From Deltaproteobacteria bacterium (GTDB lineage: Bacteria > Desulfobacterota > Desulfarculia > Desulfarculales > Desulfarculaceae), in NCBI GenBank assembly GCA_020444165.1, contig JAHLLK010000042.1, positions 1 through 49,753 of the forward strand: DNA of 49,753 nt, in the 5' to 3' direction. Numbering within the stretch: position 1 is the first letter of the stretch; each line of letters begins with the position of its first letter. Below the pieces are notes generated by a model. It worked only from the letters and a program-made list of their open reading frames with translations, was not told where the DNA came from and made no database searches. Below, piece by piece: positions 28,475-36,773 of the stretch. The position numbers and the translations under genes are program-made.

Positions 28475-28650
28475 GAGAGGCCGGAAACTGCTATGACTGT
28501 CGCTTGGGGTGGGAGGAAAACAGTCCAAAGGCCGCGGCCGTGCCTGACACGGTTGTGGCCTAGATAAAGCGTCCAACCTGGGCGCCAAGGTCACCCGGAC
28601 AGCCGGGAGACCAGGGCCTTTGGAAAGACGGTTCAAGTCCTGGCAGGAGA
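28475..28650 (+). promoter_or_regulatory. Structured leader with a B12-box-like sequence (possible cobalamin riboswitch)
   Basis: AGCCGGGAGACC followed by AGGGCC (28601-28617) closely resembles the conserved 3' B12 box of cobalamin riboswitches. It is preceded by a long hairpin (GGCCGCGGCCGTG with CACGGTTGTGGCC, about 28532-28562) and GGTCACCCGG/CCGGGAGACC pairing. Just before the start, AAGTC...GACTT can fold around the AGGAG (28645-28649). The gene behind it regulates corrinoid enzymes, which fits. Canonical upstream core segments (GCCACTG, the AAUCC loop) were not found, so this is a candidate only. Confidence 0.4.
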
Positions 28651-28656
28651 CTTTTT

Positions 28657-29568
28657 ATGTACCAGGAAATAGTTTGCCAAGACTATACGGAGCTGCGGAC
28701 TCAGCCTTATCACGAATATTTGACTTATCAGGAGGTGATAGACGCCCTGAGTCAGCATGTGGCGATCCTGGACCCGGAAGGCCGCATCGTGGCCACCAAC
28801 CAGGCCTGGCGGCGCTTCGCCGGAGAAAACCGGGCCCGGGTTCCCTTTGACATGTTGGGCATGAACTACCTGAACATCTGTGAGCGCTCCGGCGGGCCCC
28901 ACGCCATGCCGGCCTACGAGGCCGCCGAAGGCATCCGGGCGGTGGCCGTGCACCAAGTTCCGGAGTTCACTCAGATTTATGAATGCCATTCACCAGTGGC
29001 CGAGCGCTGGTTCCGCATGAAAGTCAGCCGCATGAGCGGCCCCGCCTCCAATCTCCTGATGATCTATCACGAAGATTGCACCGAGGTGGTCAAGGCGCAG
29101 ATCAACGTGAAGGCCCGGGAGGCGGAGCTAAAAGAAATACGGCAAAGCTTCAACGAAATGGGTATCACTTTGCGGGTGCTTTTAAAAGAGCAAGAAAAGA
29201 AAAACAACGAGGTGGAGGAAAAGATTGAAGCCAACGTGAAGGAACTCGTATTACCTTTTCTCAAAAAGGTTCGGCGTGGTCATTTGACTGCGGATCAATT
29301 AAGCTGGCTGGAGTTGGCTGAAGCTTATCTGGAAAACATTGTTTCCCCTCTAGCGCATCGCCTCTTTTCCCATTATCGCGGATTGACCTCCACAGAAATA
29401 CGAGTAGCGGAGTTCATTAAGGACGGCTACGCAAATAAGGAGATTGCCTCGATCATGGGTATCTCTGTACGCACGGTGGAGTTCCACCGGGCACATCTCC
29501 GTCACAAATTGGGTTTGAAAAGCCGTCGGGACAATCTACGGGCCTATCTTTTGGCCTATAGCAGATAG
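28657..29568 (+). CDS. PAS-LuxR transcription regulator of the methanol island
   Basis: A 303-residue cytoplasmic regulator. An N-terminal PAS-like domain (about 25-140, with VAILDPEGRIVATNQAW) leads to a helical, charged coiled-coil linker (about 145-230) and a C-terminal LuxR/GerE helix-turn-helix (about 240-300: LTSTEIRVAEFIKDGYANKEIASIMGI, RTVEFHRAHLRHKLGL). It has no receiver domain. The regulator at 47782 has the same design and a similar NLR(A/S)YLLA ending. AGGAG at 28645-28649 precedes the ATG. The 3' half is clearly less GC-rich than its neighbours. It probably senses a small molecule or redox state and acts on the methyltransferase genes ahead. Confidence 0.87.
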   Translation: MYQEIVCQDYTELRTQPYHEYLTYQEVIDALSQHVAILDPEGRIVATNQAWRRFAGENRARVPFDMLGMNYLNICERSGGPHAMPAYEAAEGIRAVAVHQVPEFTQIYECHSPVAERWFRMKVSRMSGPASNLLMIYHEDCTEVVKAQINVKAREAELKEIRQSFNEMGITLRVLLKEQEKKNNEVEEKIEANVKELVLPFLKKVRRGHLTADQLSWLELAEAYLENIVSPLAHRLFSHYRGLTSTEIRVAEFIKDGYANKEIASIMGISVRTVEFHRAHLRHKLGLKSRRDNLRAYLLAYSR

Positions 29569-29624
29569 TTTTATACCCGTAGTCGCGGCTCCCGCACCTT
29601 CCACCCCGGGTCCGCGAGTCGGGT

Positions 29625-29639
29625 GTAACCCCAGGTGTC
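29625..29639. promoter_or_regulatory. Candidate activator site upstream of mtaA
   Basis: GTAACC-CCA-GGTGTC is an imperfect inverted repeat of the same form as the two sites before mtaB (GTAACC-N3-GGTTAC). Its centre is 112 bases before the -12 GC of the promoter candidate at 29731, as against 110 for the nearer mtaB site. Confidence 0.55.
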
Positions 29640-29730
29640 AAACTGTCCAAGCCTCCTCACCCGCCCTGCGTTGGGAGGGGTGGCATAGGTATTTTTTGTC
29701 CTTATTTTCGTGAGTTAGCTAAGTATACCA

Positions 29731-29746
29731 TGGTTGTTCCCTTGCA
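29731..29746 (+). promoter_or_regulatory. Sigma-54-type promoter candidate for the mtaA-mtaC genes
   Basis: TGGTTGTTCCCTTGCA has the invariant GG (29732-29733) and GC (29744-29745) twelve bases apart, and a full TTGCA -12 element. The -24 element matches only at TGG. The upstream site at 29625 strengthens the call. Confidence 0.5.
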
Positions 29747-30141
29747 CCAGACACAAAAATTACCAATGCAATATCAGTTGCTTAGCCAATACTAGGTGAC
29801 ACCTCGTATTATACTAGTGTTTAATCCGGGATCATGGGCCTTGAATATGAGAAAGCGCATAGCCTACAAATTAATAATGCATTGATAAATGGGAGGTGAA
29901 AGAACTAACAACCTAGATATCCTTTATTCATATTACGTCTCGCGCTCTGAATTCTCTGCTGACCGCTCGCGCGCTCCTTTCTACAACATCTGTGCATAGC
30001 CTCCAGGTTTGACCATGTGGTGTACTTTTGGTTATTACATTTCCTATCGTCATTGGTGGTCGCGGAACACCATTTATTAATAGAAACAACGATTAACCGA
30101 ATGGCTTCCGCTACCGGCGCCGTTAGTTAGGAGAGGAATAA

Positions 30142-31143
30142 ATGACCCCCAAGGAACGTATTTTCAGCGTTATTAACCAACAGAAACCCGACCACATGCC
30201 TGTGTTTGGGGCCAATTCCACCGTCACCTACGCTCAGATGGAAAAGGTTGGGGCCTTCTGGCCCGAGGGGCACGAGAAGGGCGAGGCCATGGCCAAGCAG
30301 GCCCTGGCAGCCTATACCATGCTGGGTTTCGACGCGGTGCGGGTGCCCTTTTGCCAGACCTTCGAAGCCGAGGCCCTGGGCTGCCAGATCAAGTCCGGCG
30401 GCACCGAGGGTATCCCCGGCATCGCGCACCCCACCCCTTATACCCTGGACGACACCCCCTCGTTCCCTTCCGACTTCCTGTCCCGGGGCCGCATCCCCGA
30501 GCTGTTGAAGGCGGTCAAGATCTTGAAGAAGGAACTGGGCGATGAAGTGCCCGTGGTGGGCGGCATCATCGGACCCTTCACCATTGCCGGCTCCCTGGTG
30601 GACACCGTGCCGCTCTTGAAGGCCACCTTCAAAAAACCCGACAAGATGCATCCCTTCCTGGAACTCGGCATGCGGGCCGGCCGCGAGTTGGCCAAGGCTC
30701 TGGTGGACGCCGGCGCGGACATCATCTCCGTGGAGGACATGACCGCCTCTCCGGACCTGATCGCTCCCACCACCTACCGTGATTTCGAGATGGATTACCA
30801 GCGCCGGCAGATCGAGGACCTGGGCGTGCCCCGCATCCTGCACATCTGCGGCAACGTGGACAATATCGTGGAATACATGGGCCAGACCGGGGCGGAGATC
30901 CTGTCCCTGGAGCCCAAGGCCGATGCGGGCCTGGCCCGCCGCAAATGCGGACCCAAGGTGGTCCTGATGGGCGGGGTGGACACCGCCACGGTTCTGTTCA
31001 TGAAGGATCCGCAAACCGTAAAGGAGGGCTGCGAAGAGAGTATTCAGGAAGGTATTCAGATGCTGGCGCCTGGTTGCGCGGTTGCGCCCGGCACCCCCAC
31101 CGAAAACCTTTTGGCCATGGTCGCAGTGGCCAGGGCTCATTAA
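30142..31143 (+). CDS. mtaA: MtaA-like methylcobamide methyltransferase (uroporphyrinogen decarboxylase fold)
   Basis: A 333-residue member of the UroD/MtaA/CmuA family that takes a methyl group from methylated corrinoid protein. The zinc site expected of MtaA is present: H234 and C236 (LHICGN) and C312 (APGCAV). In methanogens the acceptor is coenzyme M. In bacteria with this gene set tetrahydrofolate is the likely acceptor, which is an inference here. GGAGAGG lies ten bases before the ATG. The corrinoid protein gene follows after 212 bases. Codon use is that of a well-expressed gene. A related UroD-fold protein of other specificity cannot be fully excluded. Confidence 0.85.
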   Translation: MTPKERIFSVINQQKPDHMPVFGANSTVTYAQMEKVGAFWPEGHEKGEAMAKQALAAYTMLGFDAVRVPFCQTFEAEALGCQIKSGGTEGIPGIAHPTPYTLDDTPSFPSDFLSRGRIPELLKAVKILKKELGDEVPVVGGIIGPFTIAGSLVDTVPLLKATFKKPDKMHPFLELGMRAGRELAKALVDAGADIISVEDMTASPDLIAPTTYRDFEMDYQRRQIEDLGVPRILHICGNVDNIVEYMGQTGAEILSLEPKADAGLARRKCGPKVVLMGGVDTATVLFMKDPQTVKEGCEESIQEGIQMLAPGCAVAPGTPTENLLAMVAVARAH

Positions 31144-31149
31144 GTCGGT

Positions 31150-31184
31150 TCCCCTCTCCCCGCTCCTGGCGGAGGGGGGAGAGG
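31150..31184. other. Strong hairpin between mtaA and mtaC
   Basis: CCCCTCTCCCC pairs with GGGGGGAGAGGG around GCTCCTGGCGGA, right after the mtaA stop. There is no T-tract, so it looks more like an mRNA-stabilising or processing structure than a terminator. It could adjust the mtaA to mtaC ratio. A second pair, CCGCCGC/GCGGCGG, follows at about 31196-31227. Confidence 0.5.
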
Positions 31185-31355
31185 GTCCACGGATCCGCCG
31201 CGTGGCAAGGGATTTTTGCGGCGGGTCACCATTAGCGGCTCGGAATTTACAAAATTTTATTTGGCAGGCTCTGATTGAGGTGAGAGAAGGTTTTTGCCGT
31301 AACCAGTCAAACCATTAGATTCCCGGATTCTCCGGGGCGAGAAGGGGAGGGGCCA

Positions 31356-32102
31356 ATGAAGGTTCTGAACGATTTCACCAATATATTCAAACGCTACGAC
31401 CTGCACCTCGAAAAGTCTGGTGAGGCCAAAAAGGTCTCGGCCGACCCTGTGATGCAGGAGATCGCCCAATTTGTCGTGGATGGCGACGAAGAGGGTATCG
31501 CTCCCGTGGTCGAAAAGGCTTTGAAGAGCAAATCCCCCTTGGACGTCATCAACGATTCCTTGATCGCGGGCATGAACGAGGTCAGCCGCCTGTGGGACGA
31601 AGGCATCTATTTCCTTCCCCAGGTCATCCTGGCCTCTGATGCCATGAATAAGGGCATCGAGCTTTGTGAGGTGGCCATGGGCAAGTCCATGGACCGCAAG
31701 GCCAAGGTGGTGACCCATACCGCTGAAGGCGACATTCACGACATCGGTCAAGTCATTGTGAACGCCCTGTTGAACGCCAACGGTTTCGACGTGATCAACC
31801 TGGGCGCCGACGTTCCGGTGGACAAGGTAGTGGCGGCTTGCAAGGAGCACCGTCCCGTCATGGTCACCGGCACCGCGCTGATGACCACCACCATGACCGC
31901 CTTCCCCAAGATTGCGCATCAGCTCAAGGCTGCCGGCCTGGAAATCCCCTTCATTTGCGGGGGTGGGGCCGTCAGCGAAGAGTACGTGACTGGCTATGAT
32001 TTGGGCGTCTGGGGCAAGGAAGCCGCGCAGGCACCGGACATGGCGGAAGACGCTCTGGCCGGCGAAAGCTGGAACTCCATGCGTGGAAAGTGGAACGGCT
32101 AA
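31356..32102 (+). CDS. mtaC: Methanol corrinoid protein
   Basis: A 248-residue corrinoid-binding protein that shuttles the methyl group from MtaB to MtaA. An N-terminal four-helix cap (about 25-110) precedes the B12-binding Rossmann domain, with the cobalt-ligating histidine H128 in EGDIHDIG (D126-x-H128-x-x-G131), then a GADVP loop and TGTALMTTTM, typical of MtaC. The length fits the family. GAGGGGCCA before the ATG is a reasonable ribosome binding site. It lies 212 bases after mtaA and probably shares its sigma-54-type promoter. Confidence 0.93.
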   Translation: MKVLNDFTNIFKRYDLHLEKSGEAKKVSADPVMQEIAQFVVDGDEEGIAPVVEKALKSKSPLDVINDSLIAGMNEVSRLWDEGIYFLPQVILASDAMNKGIELCEVAMGKSMDRKAKVVTHTAEGDIHDIGQVIVNALLNANGFDVINLGADVPVDKVVAACKEHRPVMVTGTALMTTTMTAFPKIAHQLKAAGLEIPFICGGGAVSEEYVTGYDLGVWGKEAAQAPDMAEDALAGESWNSMRGKWNG

Positions 32103-32123
32103 CTGCACCTGGCAGGTGTTTAT

Positions 32124-32163
32124 TGCCCGGAGGCCCGCCCCTGGCGGGCGGGCCATCGGGCAG
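32124..32163 (+). terminator. Two-level hairpin after mtaC
   Basis: GGCCCGCC (32132-32139) pairs with GGCGGGCC (32147-32154) inside an outer TGCCCG/CGGGCA pair. Further pairs (CGGGA..GCAA/TTGC..TCCCG, about 32180-32205) follow. No T-run is attached, so termination is only likely. The rest of the 501-base gap to 32603 has GC-rich sequence, a GGAGG/CCTCC element fragment near 32540, and no gene. Confidence 0.5.
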
Positions 32164-32603
32164 GCCGTAAAACGGCCAGCGGGATCGCAAGTCTTTTGCA
32201 ACTCCCGTGTTTAGGGCGGACCGGACCAGGGATGGCCGCCCAGGAATAGGGCCATTAAGGCTCTTTTTCCAAGGTCTCCGTAGTTTTGCGGACTGGCGAA
32301 GGCACTAACCGGATTCCGGGCGGAGGGGGGTGAGCCCCGTTGGCTTGCCCCCACCGCCCAATTTTCCTATCCCCCGCGGGTTGGCCACGGGGCCCGAAAC
32401 CGAACTTAACCCAGCTTCCCTCCGGATGTTAAACTCTCTGTGACAGGGTCCCCGGCCGCGGCCCCGGGCCGCTCCGGCGCTCCCACTCACTGACGGGAAG
32501 CACAGACCGGCCCCGGGGCCCGCGCGGCCTTCCCCTGGCAGGAGGTTGAAAAAGGCCCTCCCTGGCCTCTTTCGGCAGCCTCCTAGAGAGGTTCCGTCAA
32601 GTT

Positions 32604-33581
32604 ATGGTCATCGATATTATTTTCGGCTTCTTGGGCGCTGGCAAGACCACCTTCATCAAGCGCCTGATCGAGCATCTGGCCCCCCGGGAAAAGCTGGCGG
32701 TCCTGGTCAACGAGTTTGGTGAGGTCGGCATCGACGGCCAACTCCTGTCCGGGCTGGGCGGCGAGGTGGTGGAGATGGCCAGCGGGTGCATCTGTTGCAC
32801 CATCCAGTCGGACTTCCGCAGCCAGGTGGTGGAGATCCACGACACCTTCCACCCGGCCCGTCTGGTGGTGGAGCCCACCGGAGTGGCCACCATCGGCCAG
32901 ATCCGGCACATCTTCACCTCCGAGCTGTTCGAGCCCCGGGTTTCGCGGATCAACTATATCCTGGTGGCCGACGCCGCCGGGTTCTTGAACCTCTATGCGG
33001 CCAACCGCCACTTCGTGGAGTCCCAGGTCTCCAACTCCGACCTCATCCTCTTGAACAAATGCGACCTGGTAACCCCCAAGCGGGCAGGCCTCATCGAGGC
33101 CTCCCTGGTCTCCCTGAGCCCGGCCTCCCCCATCCTCAAGACCGAGTTCGGCCGCCTGGACTGGCGGGAGTATCACGGGCTGTTGGCGGCCCGGGCCCAG
33201 GCCGACCAGCACGCCCTGGGCGCGGAGCACGAGGACGAACCCGAGCATGACCACGCGCCCGGCCCCGAGCACCACCACGAGGAAGACGCCCTGGGCTACA
33301 GCTCCTTTGGCCAGCGTTTCCCCGGCCTGGAGTTCCTGCCGCCGGCCCTGGAGAGCTTTTTCCAGGACTTGGCCGCGGGTAGCCTGGGCGAGGTGGTGCG
33401 GGCCAAGGGCATCTTCCGGACCGGGGAGGACTGGCTCCTGTGGGAGCTGGCCTCGGGGAACCTGAGCCACGAGACCGTGGCCCCCCAAGCCGAGAGCCTG
33501 GTGAGCATCATCGGCCGCGACCTGGACACCAGCCGGCTCAAGGACCAGATCTTCCGCGCGGTCAAGGGAGCCTTGCTTTGA
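32604..33581 (+). CDS. CobW/COG0523-type GTPase
   Basis: A 325-residue G3E-family GTPase. The Walker A motif is GFLGAGKT (8-15), the metal-binding CxCC motif is C62-I-C64-C65, and the guanine motif is NKCD. A His/Glu/Asp-rich loop (about 203-229) precedes the CobW C-terminal domain. Family members insert metals or support cobalamin assembly. The neighbours MtaA and MtaB are zinc enzymes and MtaC carries a corrinoid, so zinc or corrinoid delivery to them is plausible but inferred. Its stop overlaps the TTG start of the sigma-54 activator (TTGA, 33578-33581), so the two are made together. Confidence 0.88.
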   Translation: MVIDIIFGFLGAGKTTFIKRLIEHLAPREKLAVLVNEFGEVGIDGQLLSGLGGEVVEMASGCICCTIQSDFRSQVVEIHDTFHPARLVVEPTGVATIGQIRHIFTSELFEPRVSRINYILVADAAGFLNLYAANRHFVESQVSNSDLILLNKCDLVTPKRAGLIEASLVSLSPASPILKTEFGRLDWREYHGLLAARAQADQHALGAEHEDEPEHDHAPGPEHHHEEDALGYSSFGQRFPGLEFLPPALESFFQDLAAGSLGEVVRAKGIFRTGEDWLLWELASGNLSHETVAPQAESLVSIIGRDLDTSRLKDQIFRAVKGALL

Positions 33582-34939
33582 AGCAGGAAGCCAAAAAGCC
33601 GGTGGTCCTCATCGTGGACGATCCGGAGCGCTGCCTCCTGGGCCTCTCCCGGGTCATCTCCCCGGAGTCCTTTGCCCCGGTGTGGAAGTGCGGGGACACC
33701 GAGGGTCTGGCCTATCTGGCGGCCCATCCCGGCCGCGCCGCCGTGGTCATCGTGGACCAGAAGTCGGCCGGCCTGGGCGGCGGCGGCTTTTTACAGGCGG
33801 CCCGGGGCCTGGCTCCGCAAGCCTCCTTCCTGGTCACCGGCCCCCTGGGCCCCTTTCTCCTGAAGGGCGGCGAATTCTTCGAGTTCACGGGCCCCAGCCT
33901 GAAGAACACCATCAACGAGGTGCTGTGGGGGGTCCTGGCCCGGCCCGACGGCAACGGCAAGTCCCTGCCGCCCCGCCGCCCCCCGCGCCGGGGCCTGGGG
34001 GAAATCCTGGGCCAGAGCGGGGCCATGAACCGCCTCTACGAGCTGGTAGAGAACCTGGCCCCCACCAACGCCACCGTGCTGATCTCCGGCGAAAGCGGCA
34101 CCGGCAAGGAGCTGGTGGCCCAGACCATCCACCAACTTTCGGGCCGGGCCACGAAGCCCTTCGTGGCCGTGAACTGCGGGGCCATCCCGGCCGGGCTCAT
34201 GGAGAGCGAACTGTTCGGCCATGAGCGGGGCTCCTTTACCGGCGCCGTGGCCCAACGCCGGGGCAAGTTCGAGACCGCGGCCGGGGGCACCCTGTTCCTG
34301 GACGAGGTGGGCGAGTTGGACCCTTCCCTGCAAGTGAAGCTTCTCCGGGTGCTGCAGGAAAAGGAGTTCTGCCGGGTGGGCGGCGAGCGCACCCAGAAGG
34401 CCGAGGTCCGGGTTTTGGCCGCCACCAACCGTGACCTCAAGGAAGCCGTGGAGATCGGGCAGTTCCGGGAGGATCTGTACTACCGTCTCAACGTGATCCC
34501 CCTGGAAGTGCCGCCCCTCCGGGACCGCGGGGAGGACCTGGGCCTCTTGCTGGAGCATTTCCTGGGCCTGGCCGCGACGGAATTCGGCCGCCCGCTGCCG
34601 GCCATCGAGGACGAAGCCTGGCGGGCGCTCCTGAACCACAACTACCCCGGCAACGTGCGGGAACTCCGGAACCTGGCCGAGCGGATCACCGTCTCCTGCC
34701 CCTCCGGGGCGGTGAGCCTGGCCGACCTGCCGCCGGAGGTGGCGACCGCGGCCGACGCGCCGGACGCCGGCCGGGTGCTGGGCGAGCTGCCCACCGGTGG
34801 GGTCAGTCTCCGGCAGCTGGAAAAAGAGCTGATCCTCAAGACCCTGGAAAAGGCCGGGGGCAACAAGGCCGCCGCCGCGCGCATGCTGGGGGTCACCCGC
34901 CGCTTCCTCTATCTCCGCCTGGCCGAATACGCCGCTTGA
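33578..34939 (+). CDS. Sigma-54-dependent transcription activator
   Basis: A 453-residue enhancer-binding protein. A receiver-like domain (1 to about 120) keeps VDD and a candidate phospho-acceptor in VIVDQ but seems to lack the conserved lysine. The AAA+ domain (about 140-375) has Walker A GESGTGKE (near 170), the sigma-54 contact loop as GSFTGA (218-223, a common variant of GAFTGA) and FLDEVGEL. A Fis-type helix-turn-helix (about 410-453, NKAAAARMLGVTRRFLY) ends it. TTG 33578 is chosen because it overlaps the preceding stop and AAGGGAG lies eight bases upstream. The perfect sigma-54 promoter of mtaB lies just downstream, making this the obvious activator. Confidence 0.9.
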   Translation: MKQEAKKPVVLIVDDPERCLLGLSRVISPESFAPVWKCGDTEGLAYLAAHPGRAAVVIVDQKSAGLGGGGFLQAARGLAPQASFLVTGPLGPFLLKGGEFFEFTGPSLKNTINEVLWGVLARPDGNGKSLPPRRPPRRGLGEILGQSGAMNRLYELVENLAPTNATVLISGESGTGKELVAQTIHQLSGRATKPFVAVNCGAIPAGLMESELFGHERGSFTGAVAQRRGKFETAAGGTLFLDEVGELDPSLQVKLLRVLQEKEFCRVGGERTQKAEVRVLAATNRDLKEAVEIGQFREDLYYRLNVIPLEVPPLRDRGEDLGLLLEHFLGLAATEFGRPLPAIEDEAWRALLNHNYPGNVRELRNLAERITVSCPSGAVSLADLPPEVATAADAPDAGRVLGELPTGGVSLRQLEKELILKTLEKAGGNKAAAARMLGVTRRFLYLRLAEYAA

Positions 34940-34941
34940 GC

Positions 34942-34985
34942 CGGATATTTCAGGAAGACCGGGCGTCCGGCTGCGCCAATTGCCA
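34942..34985. repeat. Fragment of dispersed repeat family 2
   Basis: GATATTTCAGGAAGACCGGGCGTCCGGCTGCGCCA resembles the left border of the copy at 18415-18455 (ACATTTCTGGAAGACGGGG..CCGGCTGCGCCAGATGCC). It lies directly after the activator gene. Confidence 0.5.
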
Positions 34986-35023
34986 CCCGGCCCCCTTGAG
35001 ATATCCGGCCCTGAACACCCGCC

Positions 35024-35068
35024 GTAACCTCCGGTTACACTTATTTCTTCTCTGTCACCCTGGGTTAC
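35024..35068. promoter_or_regulatory. Two upstream activator sites of mtaB
   Basis: A perfect inverted repeat GTAACC-TCC-GGTTAC (35024-35038) is followed by an imperfect one, GTCACC-CTG-GGTTAC (35054-35068). Centres are exactly 30 bases apart, about three helical turns, and the nearer one is 110 bases before the -12 element. This is the layout of enhancer sites for a sigma-54 activator, presumably the product of the gene ending at 34939. Confidence 0.75.
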
Positions 35069-35157
35069 ATACGTCCCACCCTCCGGCCAATCCCGGGAGT
35101 ATCTTTTATTCTTTGGCAATCAAATCAGCCCCTTGACCGCCGAGCGCTCCAACCGCC

Positions 35158-35173
35158 TGGCACGGGTCTTGCT
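35158..35173 (+). promoter_or_regulatory. Sigma-54 promoter of mtaB, perfect consensus
   Basis: TGGCACGGGTCTTGCT matches the -24/-12 consensus TGGCACG-N4-TTGCW at every fixed position. Transcription should begin near 35184, giving a leader of about 75 bases before mtaB. Confidence 0.9.
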
Positions 35174-35259
35174 CCTATAGCCGCCCAAAGGTGAGGGCTC
35201 GTCACCACACCGCATCATTTTTTCAGACCGCTATATTTTTTGGGGAGAGGAGACTATTC

Positions 35260-36636
35260 ATGGCTCGTAAGAAGATAACCAAGATGGCTTATGGCAGTGG
35301 CGCGGACATGATTTTCGGTACCGCGAAGTACCCCGTCAGCACCAAGCGTGGCATGGTGATCGGCGGCGGCTATGTGAACCCGGAGGTGGTGCCCCACCCC
35401 CGTCCCGGCAGCGAGAAAACCATGAAGACCCTGCTCCGGGAGTATGAGCGGGCCAATGGCGACGCCCTGGAGAGGATGGTCATCGTGGGCCACCCCACCC
35501 TCCAGATCGAGAACGAGCACATCTTCCAGATGACCCACAACCCCAAGTGGGGCGGGGAAATCGCGGCCCAGACCGCCCGGCAGATGGATGACTACCTGGC
35601 CAAGTACGGCCTGCAGTGCGCCTACCGCGCCACCATCGCCGACCTCCGCAAGCCGGACATGGTGGACATGCGCCAGAGCGACTACACCATGGAGATCCTG
35701 GAGTCGTTCAAGGAGTGCGCCAAGCACGCGGACATCGTGTCCATCGAGTCCATGGGCGGCAAGGAAATCTTTGACCACGCCGTCATCCGCAACGACATCG
35801 CGGGCATGCTCTTCGGCATCGGCGTCCTGGGCGCCATCGACATGGAGTGGATGTGGGACCAGATCGTGGATATCGCCACCAAGGCCGGCTGTATCCCCGG
35901 TGGTGACACCAACTGCTCCGAGGCCAACACCGCCATGTTCATGGCCGGCGGCATGACCTCCAAGGATGTGCCCCACGTCATCGCGGCCCTGTGCCGGGCC
36001 ATCGCGGCCTCCCGTACCCTGGTGGCCTATGAGTGCGGCGCCACCGGCCCCTCCAAGGACTGCGCCTACGAGGACCCGATCATCAAGGCCATGTCCGGCG
36101 TACCGATCTCCACCGAGGGCAAGACCAGCGCCTGCGCCCACTCCGACCTGGCGGGCAACCTGATCATGGCGGTCTGCGACCTTTGGAGCAACGAGGCCGT
36201 GGAGTACCACGACATGTTCGGCGCCTCCACCACCTCGGTCTTCGCGGAGATCCTGGGTTACGACTGCGCCATGCTGAACTCGGCCATCGATCTGGGCTAT
36301 CAGGAGCAAATGAAGGAGATCCTGGTGAACTCCGACATGTACCGCGACTCCCACAGCCTGATCCTGGCCCCGGACAATGCCTGGAAGGTGGGCAACGCCA
36401 TCGTGTCCAACCGCAACAAGAGCAATTACGAGAGCGCCAAGGCCGGCGCCGTCATGGCCGGCCAGATCATCATGGGCGACTCCAAGATGGCCCTGACCGG
36501 CCCCGAGAAGGATGCCCTGACCAAGGCCATGAAGGACCTGGAAGGCCTGCCGGCCTCGGAAGGCGACTTCATCGACCTTTGCCTGAACAAGTACAAGAAC
36601 GTCAAGGGCTTCAATCCCAAGTCCTACGGGCTGTAG
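35260..36636 (+). CDS. mtaB: Methanol:corrinoid methyltransferase
   Basis: A 458-residue MtaB that transfers the methyl group of methanol to MtaC-bound Co(I). The three zinc ligands known from the Methanosarcina enzyme (Glu164, Cys220, Cys269) appear here as E163 (SIESMGG), C219 (DTNCSEA) and C268 (SKDCAYED), a constant offset of one, so the active site looks intact. The length is normal. GGGGAGAGGAG precedes the ATG. It has its own sigma-54 promoter and is separated from mtaC by the GTPase and activator genes, an unusual order since mtaB and mtaC are often adjacent. Confidence 0.96.
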   Translation: MARKKITKMAYGSGADMIFGTAKYPVSTKRGMVIGGGYVNPEVVPHPRPGSEKTMKTLLREYERANGDALERMVIVGHPTLQIENEHIFQMTHNPKWGGEIAAQTARQMDDYLAKYGLQCAYRATIADLRKPDMVDMRQSDYTMEILESFKECAKHADIVSIESMGGKEIFDHAVIRNDIAGMLFGIGVLGAIDMEWMWDQIVDIATKAGCIPGGDTNCSEANTAMFMAGGMTSKDVPHVIAALCRAIAASRTLVAYECGATGPSKDCAYEDPIIKAMSGVPISTEGKTSACAHSDLAGNLIMAVCDLWSNEAVEYHDMFGASTTSVFAEILGYDCAMLNSAIDLGYQEQMKEILVNSDMYRDSHSLILAPDNAWKVGNAIVSNRNKSNYESAKAGAVMAGQIIMGDSKMALTGPEKDALTKAMKDLEGLPASEGDFIDLCLNKYKNVKGFNPKSYGL

Positions 36637-36662
36637 GCCAAGCCTGACATCCCCTGGCCATT

Positions 36663-36708
36663 GGGCGGGCGGGACGGAGCGGACGGGTTCCGCTCCCCCC
36701 GCCCGCCC
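36663..36708 (+). terminator. Large hairpin after mtaB
   Basis: GGGCGGGCGG (36663-36672) pairs with CCGCCCGCCC (36699-36708), enclosing a second pair GGAGCGG/CCGCTCC. There is no T-run directly after it. It may terminate or stabilise the mtaB mRNA. Confidence 0.55.
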
Positions 36709-36773
36709 TCCTTGTACGAGGCAAAAAACCCAGCGCAAGGATATTCATTGCCCTGCTCCGGGGCCAACCAACC

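Larger units (their letters stand above)
29569..30141. other. AT-richer upstream region of the mtaA-like gene
   Basis: This 573-base gap is markedly poorer in GC than the rest of the window. It contains an inverted repeat at 29625 and a sigma-54-type promoter candidate at 29731 (listed separately), then about 390 bases before the ATG in which no gene is seen. That long leader could hold RNA structure. Confidence 0.6.

Noticed and set aside
27937..28563. A 208-codon plus-strand frame before the PAS-LuxR gene
   Set aside because: Runs through the structured leader and a terminator-like hairpin; composition not protein-like.
28629..28640. GGTTCAAGTCC resembling a tRNA T-arm
   Set aside because: No matching acceptor, D or anticodon stems around it; it forms part of the leader structure instead.
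31202..31218. Possible sigma-54 promoter before mtaC (TGGCAAGGGATTTTTGC)
   Set aside because: The GG to GC spacing is two bases too long.
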